Shown in pieces: positions 49,602-58,490 of a stretch of DNA of 64,000 bases. Made by a program: the position numbers and the translations under genes. Each line of letters starts with the position of its first letter. Within the stretch, counting starts at the first letter, position 1. Source of the stretch: an uncultured Bacilli bacterium (GTDB lineage Bacteria; Bacillota_I; Bacilli_A; RF39; UBA660); contig CAKORY010000004.1 of assembly GCA_934101795.1 (NCBI GenBank), forward strand, positions 21,246-85,245. The letters run 5' to 3'. Under the pieces are notes generated by a model. That model was not told the origin of the DNA and did not search any database. It was given only the letters and a program-made list of their open reading frames with translations.

Positions 49602-50516
49602 ATGAGTTATACGGATGAAGAATTGGCAAAAATGGATATAACTGACTTTGAAGAAGCACGCAAGAAAATTGTTGACTTGTCTGTGTTTGATAATATTTAT
49701 GATATTTCTTTGAATGATAAAACAAAAAGAAATATTGATTTTACAAGAGAGTTATATATAGAATATTTAGACGATTTAAAAACATTTAAAGAAACAACTA
49801 GAGAACAGGTTCTTAAAGCACTAATGAATACTGAAACAATTGATAATCACTCTTTAGAAAGAGAAAATTCTAATCTTTTAATTGCTTATAGTGAAACTCA
49901 TCATTCAACCGCAATTAGATACTTATTAAAAAAACTTTTAAGTGAAAATAATGGCCTTGATAGTGAAATAATTAGAAAAACACATGAAATACTAATGCGT
50001 GGGACATCAAGAAATGGGTATATTAACCCTAGTTTTAGAAAAAGCAATATATCTTTTGTATGTCATATGGAAAATGGTGAAAGAATTATTACTTTCTTTC
50101 CAATATCATATCATCAAATAAATGAAGCTATTAGATTATTTTGTGTCTACTTTAATGACAAAACTATGTGCGAAGAAGATCTTTTTATTAAACCATTTGT
50201 AGTTCATGGTTTACTTGCGGCATTACAAGTTTTTGAAGATGGCAATACGAGATTATCTAGAACACTTCAACATGTTAAATTGCATGAGCTTACTAACCAA
50301 TTATTAGATAACGAGTTTTTACTCCCTACTATATATTTCTCTAAAAATTATATGCCTTTTAGAGATGAGTATAGAGCCCTTATAAGATATATAGCTTTAA
50401 AACCAAATAATGAAACTTGGAATGAGTGGATAAATTTTAATATGTGTAGACTTCAAGAAAGAATTTATGCAAATAATTATAATTTTTCAACTTTAACAAG
50501 AAAAAAACTTATTTGA
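49602..50516 (+). CDS. Fic-domain protein with degenerate active site
   Basis: A 304-residue protein with an N-terminal helical part holding an inhibitory-helix-like HSLEREN (residues about 85-91), followed by a Fic core. The active-site loop reads LQVFEDGNTRLSR where AMPylating Fic proteins have HPFxDGNGRxxR: the catalytic His is Gln and the second Gly is Thr, while F, D-G-N and the Arg residues stay. It may therefore be inactive as an AMPylase, or act otherwise as do some Fic variants. The ribosome site is GGAGGAATA, with a promoter TTGACA-N17-TAAAGT at 49548-49576. It is monocistronic with its own terminator. Confidence 0.82.
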   Translation: MSYTDEELAKMDITDFEEARKKIVDLSVFDNIYDISLNDKTKRNIDFTRELYIEYLDDLKTFKETTREQVLKALMNTETIDNHSLERENSNLLIAYSETHHSTAIRYLLKKLLSENNGLDSEIIRKTHEILMRGTSRNGYINPSFRKSNISFVCHMENGERIITFFPISYHQINEAIRLFCVYFNDKTMCEEDLFIKPFVVHGLLAALQVFEDGNTRLSRTLQHVKLHELTNQLLDNEFLLPTIYFSKNYMPFRDEYRALIRYIALKPNNETWNEWINFNMCRLQERIYANNYNFSTLTRKKLI

Positions 50517-50542
50517 ATAAAAATAGTTCAAATAAGTTTTTA
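50507..50542 (+). terminator. Terminator of the fic gene
   Basis: An 11-bp stem (ACTTATTTGAA/TTCAAATAAGT, arms 50507-50517 and 50527-50537) is followed by TTTTATTTT. It overlaps the stop codon. Confidence 0.88.
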
Positions 50543-50552
50543 TTTTCTCACA

Positions 50553-51335
50553 TTATAATTTACTATTTATTGTCTTTTCTAATATTCTTTTTACATCTCT
50601 TTCATTAAATGGTTTTAAAAGTATATCAATAATTGGATATTTAAAAGCTTTATCTATAGATTCTTTATCATCTACCCCAGTAATAATAGAAATAGGTATG
50701 CTTCTAAATAAGTCTTTATTTTTATAATAATCTAAAACTTCAAAGCCATTTACATTTGGCATATTTAAATCAAGAAGTACAGCTTTAATATTTTGTCTTT
50801 TTGTATCATCTTCTAAAATATCTATTGCTTCTTTACCATCAGTTGCACTTATAACTTCAAATGAATCATCTAATATTTTTAAAATAAAGTTTCTTATTAA
50901 ATTAGAATCATCCACTACAAGAATAGCTTTATCATGGGAAGGTTTCGGAGCCTTATACAAATCATCATCTACGATACCTACTCCCATATATTTTTTTACT
51001 AAATTAACTACTCTATTTGCTTCTTTCATTAATTCATTAAAATGTTCTGTAACATAGTACATGTCATTGGCTTTACTTTTAAGTTCATGATCATATGCAA
51101 GTTCACCTAAGACTTCAAAGCCAAAATATCTGGCATCACTTTTAAGCGAATGGACAAGAATAGCATAATTTGCCATATCTCCGATTTCTTTACAAGCTTT
51201 AATTTTCTCTAGCTTTCCTGGTACTTCTTGTAAAAAAGTTTCAAGGGTTGCATCATATGTTTCCATATCCCCGAATAACTCTAAAGCTTTTTTTACATTT
51301 GCCCCATTTTCAATTAAAATATTTACATCTTTCAC
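50553..51335 (-). CDS. HPt-receiver two-component protein
   Basis: A 260-residue protein. The N-terminal HPt domain carries the phospho-accepting His in VHSLKSDARYFG, near residue 62. After a linker, a receiver domain has the acidic pair and phospho-Asp in ILVVDDSNLI...VLLDLNMPNVNGFEV and the Lys in DILLKPFNERD. It has no DNA-binding output. Six bases after the hybrid kinase, it is probably its phosphorelay partner: hybrid kinase His to receiver Asp to HPt His, to its own or another receiver. The start is GTG after AGGAGTG. Confidence 0.9.
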   Translation of the reverse strand: MKDVNILIENGANVKKALELFGDMETYDATLETFLQEVPGKLEKIKACKEIGDMANYAILVHSLKSDARYFGFEVLGELAYDHELKSKANDMYYVTEHFNELMKEANRVVNLVKKYMGVGIVDDDLYKAPKPSHDKAILVVDDSNLIRNFILKILDDSFEVISATDGKEAIDILEDDTKRQNIKAVLLDLNMPNVNGFEVLDYYKNKDLFRSIPISIITGVDDKESIDKAFKYPIIDILLKPFNERDVKRILEKTINSKL

Positions 51336-51341
51336 TATTTA

Positions 51342-53165
51342 TCACTCCTTGTTTAAATATTCATTTATTACTCTATTTAATTCATCTTTACTTATTGGTT
51401 TGGCTAAGTAATCATTAAATCCATCTGCTAAGTATTTTTCCCTCATACCTGTTAAAGCGTTTGCTGTAAGGGCAACAGTTGGTATATTAAAATCTGGTAT
51501 TTGCTCTTTTATTTTATGAAGTGTTTCTACTCCACTTAACTTTGGCATCATATCATCCATTAATATTAAATCATATTTTTTGCCATTTTTCAAGTTATCT
51601 ATGCAAATAAAGCCACTTTCAACACATTCTGTAGTAATACCATATGTACCCAGTAATCTTTCTGCAACTTTTAAATTAATTTTATTATCATCTACTACTA
51701 AAACTAATTTATTATTTACTTTTATGTCATCATTTTTAACAACTGGAGCATCAACTTTTATAGTTGGATTTTTAACAATTCTTTGGTCTATTGAAACTGT
51801 AAATTTAGAACCTTTTCCATAGACACTTTGAACTACTATTTTTCCGTGCATTAAATCTACTAACTTTTTAGTTATAGCAAGTCCTAATCCAGTTCCTTCA
51901 ATAGTTACGTTATCTTCTAAATCTAATCTTTCAAATTTATTAAATAACTTATTAATATTTTCTTGCTTAATACCAATACCGGTATCTTCAACTGATATTA
52001 TTAATCGACATACATCATTTTTAACAACTGAATTTATACTAAATGTTATGCTTCCTTCTTTGGTATATTTAACAGCATTAGTTAATATATTTACACAAAT
52101 TTGTTTAAGTCTTGATGCATCACCATATAAAACACGAGGAATAGTATCATCTATTTTTGTAATAAGTTCAATAGGTTTATCTCCAAGTCTACCTTTTGTT
52201 AATGCAATAAGTTCTGTTGTAACTTTATTAAAGTCATATTCAGTATTAACTATTTCTAATTTACCAGCTTCAATCTTCGATATATCCAAAATACCATTTA
52301 CTATTTCAAGTAGATTATCACTAGCCATAACAATATCATTTACTTCATCTTTTGCACTATCTGGTAAGTTTTTATCTTCCAAAAGCATATTACTAAAGCC
52401 CACGATTGCATTAAGTGGGGTCCTTATTTCATGTGACATACTTGATAAAAATTCTGTTTTAGCGGTATTTGCTTTTTCTGCAGCAATCTTTGCTTCATTT
52501 AACTGGGCAATCATTTTAACATCTGGGTTATCAATTGTAAAATACATAATATAGTTAACAAAGCAAACCACTATTGAAACCCAAATTAAATATGGATTTA
52601 TATTAACTACTACTAAAACTCCAATTAATAATAAAAGCATTACTAATACAAAGAAATATCTTTTATCAACTTTTTTAAGATTAAATAAAACTATTAATAA
52701 AGTCATAATGAGATAAACTCCACACAATATTTCAGCCATTAAAACTGCAGAACCATCGGCTGTATATGCGTTTCCAGATTTTATTACATCAACTTTACCA
52801 AATAACATAAATATAAAAATTATTAAATCTGTAACTAAAAATGGAATAGAAAATTTCCTATAATGTGATTTAAAAACTGGAAGGGTTATTATTGCAATGT
52901 AAGAAAATATACAATTACAAATTAATATCAGCATTACAAAATCTATTTTATTTAAAATTGTAATTATAAAATCTAAGTAACCTGGAGTATAAAAGAAGGC
53001 AATAGATTGAAGTATTGTTACAATTAAACTATCTACAAAACTACACACAATCATGAATGAATACATTTTATTTTCTAATAAATCTACTCTTTCTTTAGAG
53101 AAATAAACATAACACATTAAACCAGAAAAAAATAGTGAACATACTGGCAATAATATACCTTCCAT
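51342..53165 (-). CDS. Hybrid sensor histidine kinase, copy 1
   Basis: A 607-residue membrane kinase: seven or so transmembrane helices (residues 5-215), a HisKA domain (KTEFLSSMSHEIRTPLNAIVGFSN, the phospho-His in SHEIRTP), an HATPase domain (N box ILTNAVKYT, G1 VEDTGIGI, G2 GTGLGLAI), and a C-terminal receiver (LVLVVDDNKINLKVAERLL, LILMDDMMPKLSG, DYLAKPISKDEL). From HisKA onward it is very similar to copy 2 at 54.5-56.3 kb, while the membrane sensors differ. The start is the ATG at 53165 after AGGTGG; the frame limit is 53174. It is coupled to the HPt-receiver gene. Confidence 0.92.
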   Translation of the reverse strand: MEGILLPVCSLFFSGLMCYVYFSKERVDLLENKMYSFMIVCSFVDSLIVTILQSIAFFYTPGYLDFIITILNKIDFVMLILICNCIFSYIAIITLPVFKSHYRKFSIPFLVTDLIIFIFMLFGKVDVIKSGNAYTADGSAVLMAEILCGVYLIMTLLIVLFNLKKVDKRYFFVLVMLLLLIGVLVVVNINPYLIWVSIVVCFVNYIMYFTIDNPDVKMIAQLNEAKIAAEKANTAKTEFLSSMSHEIRTPLNAIVGFSNMLLEDKNLPDSAKDEVNDIVMASDNLLEIVNGILDISKIEAGKLEIVNTEYDFNKVTTELIALTKGRLGDKPIELITKIDDTIPRVLYGDASRLKQICVNILTNAVKYTKEGSITFSINSVVKNDVCRLIISVEDTGIGIKQENINKLFNKFERLDLEDNVTIEGTGLGLAITKKLVDLMHGKIVVQSVYGKGSKFTVSIDQRIVKNPTIKVDAPVVKNDDIKVNNKLVLVVDDNKINLKVAERLLGTYGITTECVESGFICIDNLKNGKKYDLILMDDMMPKLSGVETLHKIKEQIPDFNIPTVALTANALTGMREKYLADGFNDYLAKPISKDELNRVINEYLNKE

Positions 53166-53218
53166 ACTTACCACCTATTATGATTATATCACTATTTTTT
53201 TGTTTATAAAAGCTTTTT

Positions 53219-54334
53219 TTAAAATCTTCTTTGGAGATCTTCTCTTTTTCTTTGTCTAACTAATTTTTGAGCATATATTACATCATTTACATTTCTTGCT
53301 GTAATATTGTCGATTTCTGCAATGCTTTCAAACACGTCTTCAGGCCTTACTTTGTCTTTTGGTCTAAAATCAGATGATCTTTCAATACTTGAATCATAAT
53401 AATCCATTGTACTTAAATTATGTACTAATTTTTCTTCAAGAGCATTTATTGGATCGGAATATTGACCAATAAGTTCTTCTCTTGTTATATGACCATATTT
53501 TTCAATCATTAAATATAACCATGTTGCCATAACATCACGTAAATATTCTAAAGCAGCTTTTTCACTTAAATCATCAATTTTTATTGGTTCATCAACCACT
53601 GTGTGAATTATATCGTCTTTAGTTGGATGAATTTTATTTTTTATATTCTTTGGTCCCTTATCTCTCAAGTAATGGACAATAGGGACTATATTAGCACCAG
53701 TTTCTTTAGCCACTCTATAAATACCTGGCCATAAATCTAAAACCAATTCATTGGTACTTTTATTTAAAATGCCTTCTGGATATAATATTAAATCGACTCC
53801 ATGATTTAATACATTAACACAATTATCTATACACATATTTCTACTTACTTCAGACTTACGATTAAACATAGTTACTCCATTTAACCAAGCAGTTATACCA
53901 TCAAAAGAATTATAAAATTGAGGTAAACTAGCGAATAAAAAATAAGCATTTCTTTGGCAAGCTAAAACAGATGCCAGTGGATCATCCTTAAAACCATGGT
54001 TAGGCATCCAAATGACTGGATTATCTGGTAACGTAATTGGTTTGTCTGGTGTTGTATCATTTGAATTTTTCAAAGTATTTCTATTTTCAAAAACTTGAGT
54101 ATTTTGAAGAAACAATGGACCAATTTTCTTTATAAATAAATTTACTTTTTTTCTTAAAGCTATTTCTTCTTCACTTAATAAGTCACTATTTAATAAATAA
54201 CCAAACTTCTTAACCATATAATTGTACATAATTGAAGCTTTTTTATTATCTCCGATTAGATCAAGTTCTGAAGTAATTAATCCTTCTTGTAGTAACAAAT
54301 CTATAGTGACTTTGTCATTTTTAGTTAACTTCAT
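53219..54334 (-). CDS. Lysophospholipid acyltransferase-like protein (PlsC/LPLAT fold)
   Basis: A 371-residue protein with a central LPLAT domain: motif I is WMPNHGFKDDPLA (the NHxxxxD form), motif II may be in WLNGVTMFNRKS, and motif III is LILYPEGILNKS. An N-terminal helical extension and a C-terminal charged tail are unusual for a 1-acyl-glycerol-3-phosphate acyltransferase. No transmembrane segment is obvious. The ribosome site is AAAGGGGAAA. Upstream lies the 27-bp repeat (54400-54426) that also stands before the acyl-CoA synthetase and XRE genes, so the lipid genes are probably co-regulated. Confidence 0.82.
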   Translation of the reverse strand: MKLTKNDKVTIDLLLQEGLITSELDLIGDNKKASIMYNYMVKKFGYLLNSDLLSEEEIALRKKVNLFIKKIGPLFLQNTQVFENRNTLKNSNDTTPDKPITLPDNPVIWMPNHGFKDDPLASVLACQRNAYFLFASLPQFYNSFDGITAWLNGVTMFNRKSEVSRNMCIDNCVNVLNHGVDLILYPEGILNKSTNELVLDLWPGIYRVAKETGANIVPIVHYLRDKGPKNIKNKIHPTKDDIIHTVVDEPIKIDDLSEKAALEYLRDVMATWLYLMIEKYGHITREELIGQYSDPINALEEKLVHNLSTMDYYDSSIERSSDFRPKDKVRPEDVFESIAEIDNITARNVNDVIYAQKLVRQRKREDLQRRF

Positions 54335-54399
54335 AATATCTTTTCCCCTTTAAACAACGTAATTATACCATTATTTTCCTATAAAGTATACAATTCTGG

Positions 54400-54426
54400 T
54401 GACTTTTAGTATCATATTTGATACAA
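54400..54426. promoter_or_regulatory. Operator-like 27-bp repeat upstream of the acyltransferase gene
   Basis: Identical over 27 bases to 58170-58196. It contains the inverted repeat GTATCA-TATT-TGATAC (54409-54424). It lies 66-92 bases before the acyltransferase start. A -35/-10-like context remains on the plus strand but is poorer here (GTGACT/TACAAC). Confidence 0.8.
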
Positions 54427-54453
54427 CAATTAAGTTTTAACGTTATTTTTATT

Positions 54454-54480
54454 AAAAAAAAGAATAATTCTTCTTTTTTG
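54454..54480 (-). terminator. Terminator of hybrid kinase copy 2
   Basis: AAAAAAGAA/TTCTTTTTT stem with a 6-base loop, followed by T-rich sequence on the minus strand. It lies 3 bases after the stop. Confidence 0.65.
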
Positions 54481-54482
54481 TA

Positions 54483-56312
54483 TTATTCTTTGTTTAAATA
54501 TTCATTTATTACTCTATTTAATTCATCTTTACTTATTGGTTTAGCTAAATAATCATTAAATCCATCTGCTAAGTATTTTTCCCTCATACCTGTTAAAGCA
54601 TTTGCTGTAAGGGCTATAGTTGGTATATTAAAATCAGGTATTTCTTCTTTTATTTTATGAAGAGTTTCTACCCCGCTCATTCTAGGCATCATATCATCCA
54701 TTAATATTAAATCATATTTTTTACCATTTTTGAGGTTATCTATGCAAATAAAGCCACTTTCAACACATTCTGTAGTAATACCATAAGTTCCCAGTAATCT
54801 TTCTGCAACCTTTAAATTGATTTTATTATCATCAACTACTAAAACTAATTTATTATTTACTTTAATTTCATCACTTTCAATTACTGGCTCACTAGTTGTT
54901 ATTGTTGGATTTTTAACAATCATTTGATCAATTGAAACTGTAAACTTAGAACCTTTTCCATATACACTTTGAACTACGATAGTTCCATGCATTAAGTCTA
55001 CTAACTTTTTAGTAATTGCTAAACCTAGTCCTGTTCCTTCAATGGTAATATTTTCTTCTAAATCTAGTCTTTCAAATTTATTAAATAACTTATTTATATT
55101 TTCTTGTTTAATACCAATTCCTGTATCTTCAACTGCTATTATAAGTCTACAAACATCACCTTTTATAACTGAATTTACACTAAATGTTATACTTCCCTTT
55201 TTAGTATATTTTACAGCATTAGTTAAAATATTTACACATATTTGTTTAAGTCTTGTTGCATCACCATATAACACTTTAGGTATTACTTCATCTACTTTAG
55301 TAATTAATTCTATTGGTTTATCTGCAATTCTTCCTTTTGTAAGAGATATAAGTTCAGTTATTACTTTATTAAAATCATATTCACCATCAACAATTTCTAA
55401 TTTACCAGCTTCAATTTTTGATATATCCAGTATACCATTAACTATTTCTAGTAAATTTTCTGATGCCATAACAATATCTTTTACTTCATCTTTTGCACTA
55501 TCTGGTAAAGTTTTATCATCTAAAAGCATATTGCTAAAACCTACGATTGCATTAAGTGGTGTTCTTATTTCATGAGACATATTTGATAAAAACTCTGTTT
55601 TAGCAGTATTAGCTTTTTCTGCTTGTGTCTTCGCAGCATTTAATTCACTAATTAATTTAACATCAGGATTTTCAATAGTAAAGTACATTATCATTACAAC
55701 TAAAGATAAGAGATAATTAATTAAAAAAGCGGATGGGAATAAACTTTGAACTAAAAAATTAATAAGCATTAGTAATACAAAAATATATAAAGGTCTTAAT
55801 TTCTTTCCTTGAATATTTTTTCTATATTTAATTGCTATTGTTATAGAATAAAGAATAAGAATAAAACAAATAATATAAGTTAGTAATACAGGAAAACCTT
55901 TGGGTATAATAACATTTTCTAAAACATCAAAATTAATTGGTAAAATTAAAATAAATGGTACAGTAAAGATTAAAAATAAAGCAAATGTATAAAAAGTATT
56001 CATCATTTTACTTTTATAATTTTCGCTATTTGGTAAACTTATACATTTTATATAATAAGAAAATAATAAAAGCCATAACACAAAATAAACAAAAACAAAT
56101 TTAGATGCTATAGAATACATTAAACCATTAATATCGTAACCATACTTATATAATAGACATGTTGTTATATCCATAGATAATCCAAAGATAGTTAAAAGTA
56201 ATAAATACTTATAAATTCTTGTTTCTATATTATTTACTCTTTCTTTAGATAAAAAATTATATGTAAAAAGAATTATTATAATTAATGCACTTATTGAGAA
56301 ATATAATCCCAT
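54483..56312 (-). CDS. Hybrid sensor histidine kinase, copy 2
   Basis: A 609-residue paralogue of the 51.3-53.2 kb kinase with its own seven-helix membrane sensor (residues 1-215) but a nearly identical HisKA (KTEFLSNMSHEIRTPLNAIVGFSNMLL), HATPase (ILTNAVKYT, DTGIGI, GTGLGLAI) and receiver (VLVVDDNKINLKVAERLLGTYGI, LILMDDMMPRMSG, LAKPISKDELNRVI). No HPt protein follows it, so it probably uses the one at 50.6 kb, giving two sensors for one relay. The start is the ATG at 56312 with AGGA upstream; in-frame GTG codons reach 56321. Confidence 0.92.
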   Translation of the reverse strand: MGLYFSISALIIIILFTYNFLSKERVNNIETRIYKYLLLLTIFGLSMDITTCLLYKYGYDINGLMYSIASKFVFVYFVLWLLLFSYYIKCISLPNSENYKSKMMNTFYTFALFLIFTVPFILILPINFDVLENVIIPKGFPVLLTYIICFILILYSITIAIKYRKNIQGKKLRPLYIFVLLMLINFLVQSLFPSAFLINYLLSLVVMIMYFTIENPDVKLISELNAAKTQAEKANTAKTEFLSNMSHEIRTPLNAIVGFSNMLLDDKTLPDSAKDEVKDIVMASENLLEIVNGILDISKIEAGKLEIVDGEYDFNKVITELISLTKGRIADKPIELITKVDEVIPKVLYGDATRLKQICVNILTNAVKYTKKGSITFSVNSVIKGDVCRLIIAVEDTGIGIKQENINKLFNKFERLDLEENITIEGTGLGLAITKKLVDLMHGTIVVQSVYGKGSKFTVSIDQMIVKNPTITTSEPVIESDEIKVNNKLVLVVDDNKINLKVAERLLGTYGITTECVESGFICIDNLKNGKKYDLILMDDMMPRMSGVETLHKIKEEIPDFNIPTIALTANALTGMREKYLADGFNDYLAKPISKDELNRVINEYLNKE

Positions 56313-56392
56313 CACTACCACATCCTACCGTAATAATAATATCATAAAATATATTTCATTTCAAGAAAAAAAGAAATCTACATTTAAGTAGA

Positions 56393-58111
56393 TTATCTTA
56401 CTTTAGTTCTAACTAAATTTTTGTTTTCTTGTTTTTCTTTGTCTTTAGCTTCCATAGCTTTTGGATCAAGTTTTCCATTATCAGTTCTTGGTAATGTTTC
56501 TTCATAATATTCAATATATCCAGGAAGTGCACTAGTACCTAAAGTTTTTTCTATTAAAGTAAATATTTTATCTTCTAGTACTTTTCTATCACAGTTAAAA
56601 TTATTTAAACTTACATGATAACTTGGTAAAAATTGTTCCTTATCATCTGGAATTGATGTAACTATTACTTCTCTTATTTCTGGGATTTGAAGAAGTATTT
56701 GTTCAATTTGTTCAGGATAAATATTATCTACACCAGAAACAAAGTTTCTTTTAACTCGACCTACAAATTCATATTCACCATTTTCGTGTTTAATGGCAAC
56801 ATCTTTTGTATTATACCATTTAACACCATTTTCATCATATACAAATACAGCATTGGTTTCGGCTTCATTTTCATGATATCTAAGCATCATTCCAGGACCA
56901 TTTACTAGTAAAACTCCTGGAGTTTCCAAAGACATGTCTTCAAATGTTTTGGGATCAGCAATTTTTGAATTTACAAAGGGAATTGGATATCCTATTGTTC
57001 CTGGGGTATTTTTTCCGCCTAGACATACATGCGTCGGAGCCCACATTTCTGTTAATCCTAAACCATTTCCAATTGGTGTTATGCAACCAGCATATTCTAA
57101 GGCTTTATTTGCTTCCTTAAGCTTTTGAGGTTTAAACATTTCACCACCTGACAAAGGTTGAATTAAGTTTTCCAAAGTCCATGGTTTTAAACTAGGATCT
57201 TGAGCTAGTATTTCCCAGTGAACAGGTCCTCCCATAGCACCATTTGCATGAGTTCTTACAAGTTCACTATAAAAATCTTTTGGTAAAGCTTTTAATGTTA
57301 AAGCATATTCTAAATTTTTACATAAAGCATAGTGTAGAACTAATCTTCCAAAACACATATGGCCAAAAGGAATATTTCCTAAATGAACCATACCAGGTTC
57401 TAATATTAATACATAATCTAGTGCTTTTACAACACTATTTAAAGCACCACCATCTAAGTCAACACCTTTATGAACACCACTAGATCCACCAGTAAACATA
57501 ATATCAGTAGTAGTTCCTTTAATATGTTTTGGATATTCTACATCAATATAATCCTTACCATCTGCGACAATACTCATTAAATTGTTATCTTTCTTTAAAA
57601 TTTTATTACCAGCTAATAATTGTTTGGCATTATAAAGGAATTTTAAACCATTTTTATCTAAAGACTCTAATGGAGAATATAAAATCGGCGTAATATTTAA
57701 ACTCTTTGCAAGATTTTTAAAATTTCCATGCATCATGTCAACAGAAATAATAAATTCAGGCTTTGTCATTTCTATATCTCTTTTCATCTTATACTCATTA
57801 TTAAGTGGGCTTAATCCAATAACTTGAGCTCCAAGTTTTTTTAGTGCATAAAGTAGGTATACCGACTCTGGAGTATTCACAACTACAACACCTACTTTAG
57901 TATCTTTATGTATCCCTCTTTTGTATAGTGCACGAGCAAATTCATCAATTCTTTCATGTAATTCTTCATATGATATTTTTTTAGTATCAAATGATAAAGC
58001 AGTATCATTCATATGATTTTTATTTCTTTCAAGTAAAAAATCATATTCATTACCTTCTGGTAAAGTGTCTTCTTTCATTTCTTTCGTATAGTAATCATAA
58101 AATTTTTCCAT
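56393..58111 (-). CDS. AMP-forming acyl-CoA/acyl-ACP synthetase-like ligase
   Basis: A 572-residue member of the ANL (adenylate-forming) family. The P-loop is DIMFTGGSSGVHKGVDLDGG (TSG-type, with variant spacing). It has GLTEMWAPTHV (A5-like), YNTKDVAIKHENGEYEFVGRVKRNF (A7-A8) and PRTDNGKLDPKAME, with the catalytic Lys (A10). It probably activates a fatty acid for use by the nearby PlsC-like acyltransferase; which acceptor (CoA or ACP) is unknown. Its promoter is TTGTTA-N17-TATAAT at 58132-58160, with the operator-like repeat just upstream and the XRE regulator divergent. Confidence 0.87.
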   Translation of the reverse strand: MEKFYDYYTKEMKEDTLPEGNEYDFLLERNKNHMNDTALSFDTKKISYEELHERIDEFARALYKRGIHKDTKVGVVVVNTPESVYLLYALKKLGAQVIGLSPLNNEYKMKRDIEMTKPEFIISVDMMHGNFKNLAKSLNITPILYSPLESLDKNGLKFLYNAKQLLAGNKILKKDNNLMSIVADGKDYIDVEYPKHIKGTTTDIMFTGGSSGVHKGVDLDGGALNSVVKALDYVLILEPGMVHLGNIPFGHMCFGRLVLHYALCKNLEYALTLKALPKDFYSELVRTHANGAMGGPVHWEILAQDPSLKPWTLENLIQPLSGGEMFKPQKLKEANKALEYAGCITPIGNGLGLTEMWAPTHVCLGGKNTPGTIGYPIPFVNSKIADPKTFEDMSLETPGVLLVNGPGMMLRYHENEAETNAVFVYDENGVKWYNTKDVAIKHENGEYEFVGRVKRNFVSGVDNIYPEQIEQILLQIPEIREVIVTSIPDDKEQFLPSYHVSLNNFNCDRKVLEDKIFTLIEKTLGTSALPGYIEYYEETLPRTDNGKLDPKAMEAKDKEKQENKNLVRTKVR

Positions 58112-58131
58112 ATTTTCCTCACCTTGTCTTG

Positions 58132-58160
58132 ATTATACAAAATTTAATACGATTTAACAA
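58132..58160 (-). promoter_or_regulatory. Promoter of the acyl-CoA synthetase-like gene
   Basis: On the minus strand: TTGTTA (58160-58155), 17 bases, TATAAT (58137-58132). Confidence 0.75.
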
Positions 58161-58168
58161 TACTTACG

Positions 58169-58197
58169 TTGACTTTTAGTATCATATTTGATACAAT
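58169..58197 (+). promoter_or_regulatory. XRE gene promoter with embedded operator
   Basis: TTGACT (58169-58174), 17 bases, TACAAT (58192-58197). The inverted repeat GTATCA-TATT-TGATAC (58179-58194) fills the spacer and enters the -10, so a bound repressor would block this promoter. The 27 bases 58170-58196 recur exactly at 54400-54426. Confidence 0.85.
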
Positions 58198-58214
58198 TTT
58201 ATTGGTGAGAACGT

Positions 58215-58469
58215 ATGGACTATGATAACAATTATATTGAAGTTGCTTATAATCCAGAAGAATTAAATGAAATTTTCATTAAAGAATTTATAAGTTTTAG
58301 AAAAGAAAATAACTTAACACAAGATTTATTTTCTAAGTATTCTGGAGTTTCTAGAGAAAAAATTGCTAGAATTGAATGTGGAGTTTCTTCTCCTTCTGTG
58401 CTTAGTTTACTTAAAATTCTTGGACCAATTGGATATACTATTAAAATAGAAAAAGTAAAGAACAAATAA
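58215..58469 (+). CDS. XRE-family helix-turn-helix regulator
   Basis: An 84-residue protein: a short N-terminal extension, then an HTH_3-type domain (residues 26-72, FRKENNLTQDLFSKYSGVSREKIARIECGVSSPSVLSLLKIL) and a short beta tail. The ribosome site is GGTGAG. Its promoter spacer holds the GTATCA-N4-TGATAC palindrome, so it is probably autoregulated. The same palindrome before the acyltransferase and acyl-CoA synthetase genes makes those likely targets. That link is inference from shared sites. Confidence 0.88.
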   Translation: MDYDNNYIEVAYNPEELNEIFIKEFISFRKENNLTQDLFSKYSGVSREKIARIECGVSSPSVLSLLKILGPIGYTIKIEKVKNK

Positions 58470-58487
58470 CTTTCTTTACTTTTTTTG
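58453..58487. terminator. Bidirectional terminator between the XRE gene and alaS
   Basis: A 10-bp stem (AAGTAAAGAA/TTCTTTACTT, arms 58453-58462 and 58472-58481) with T tracts on both strands. Confidence 0.85.
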
Positions 58488-58490
58488 TAA

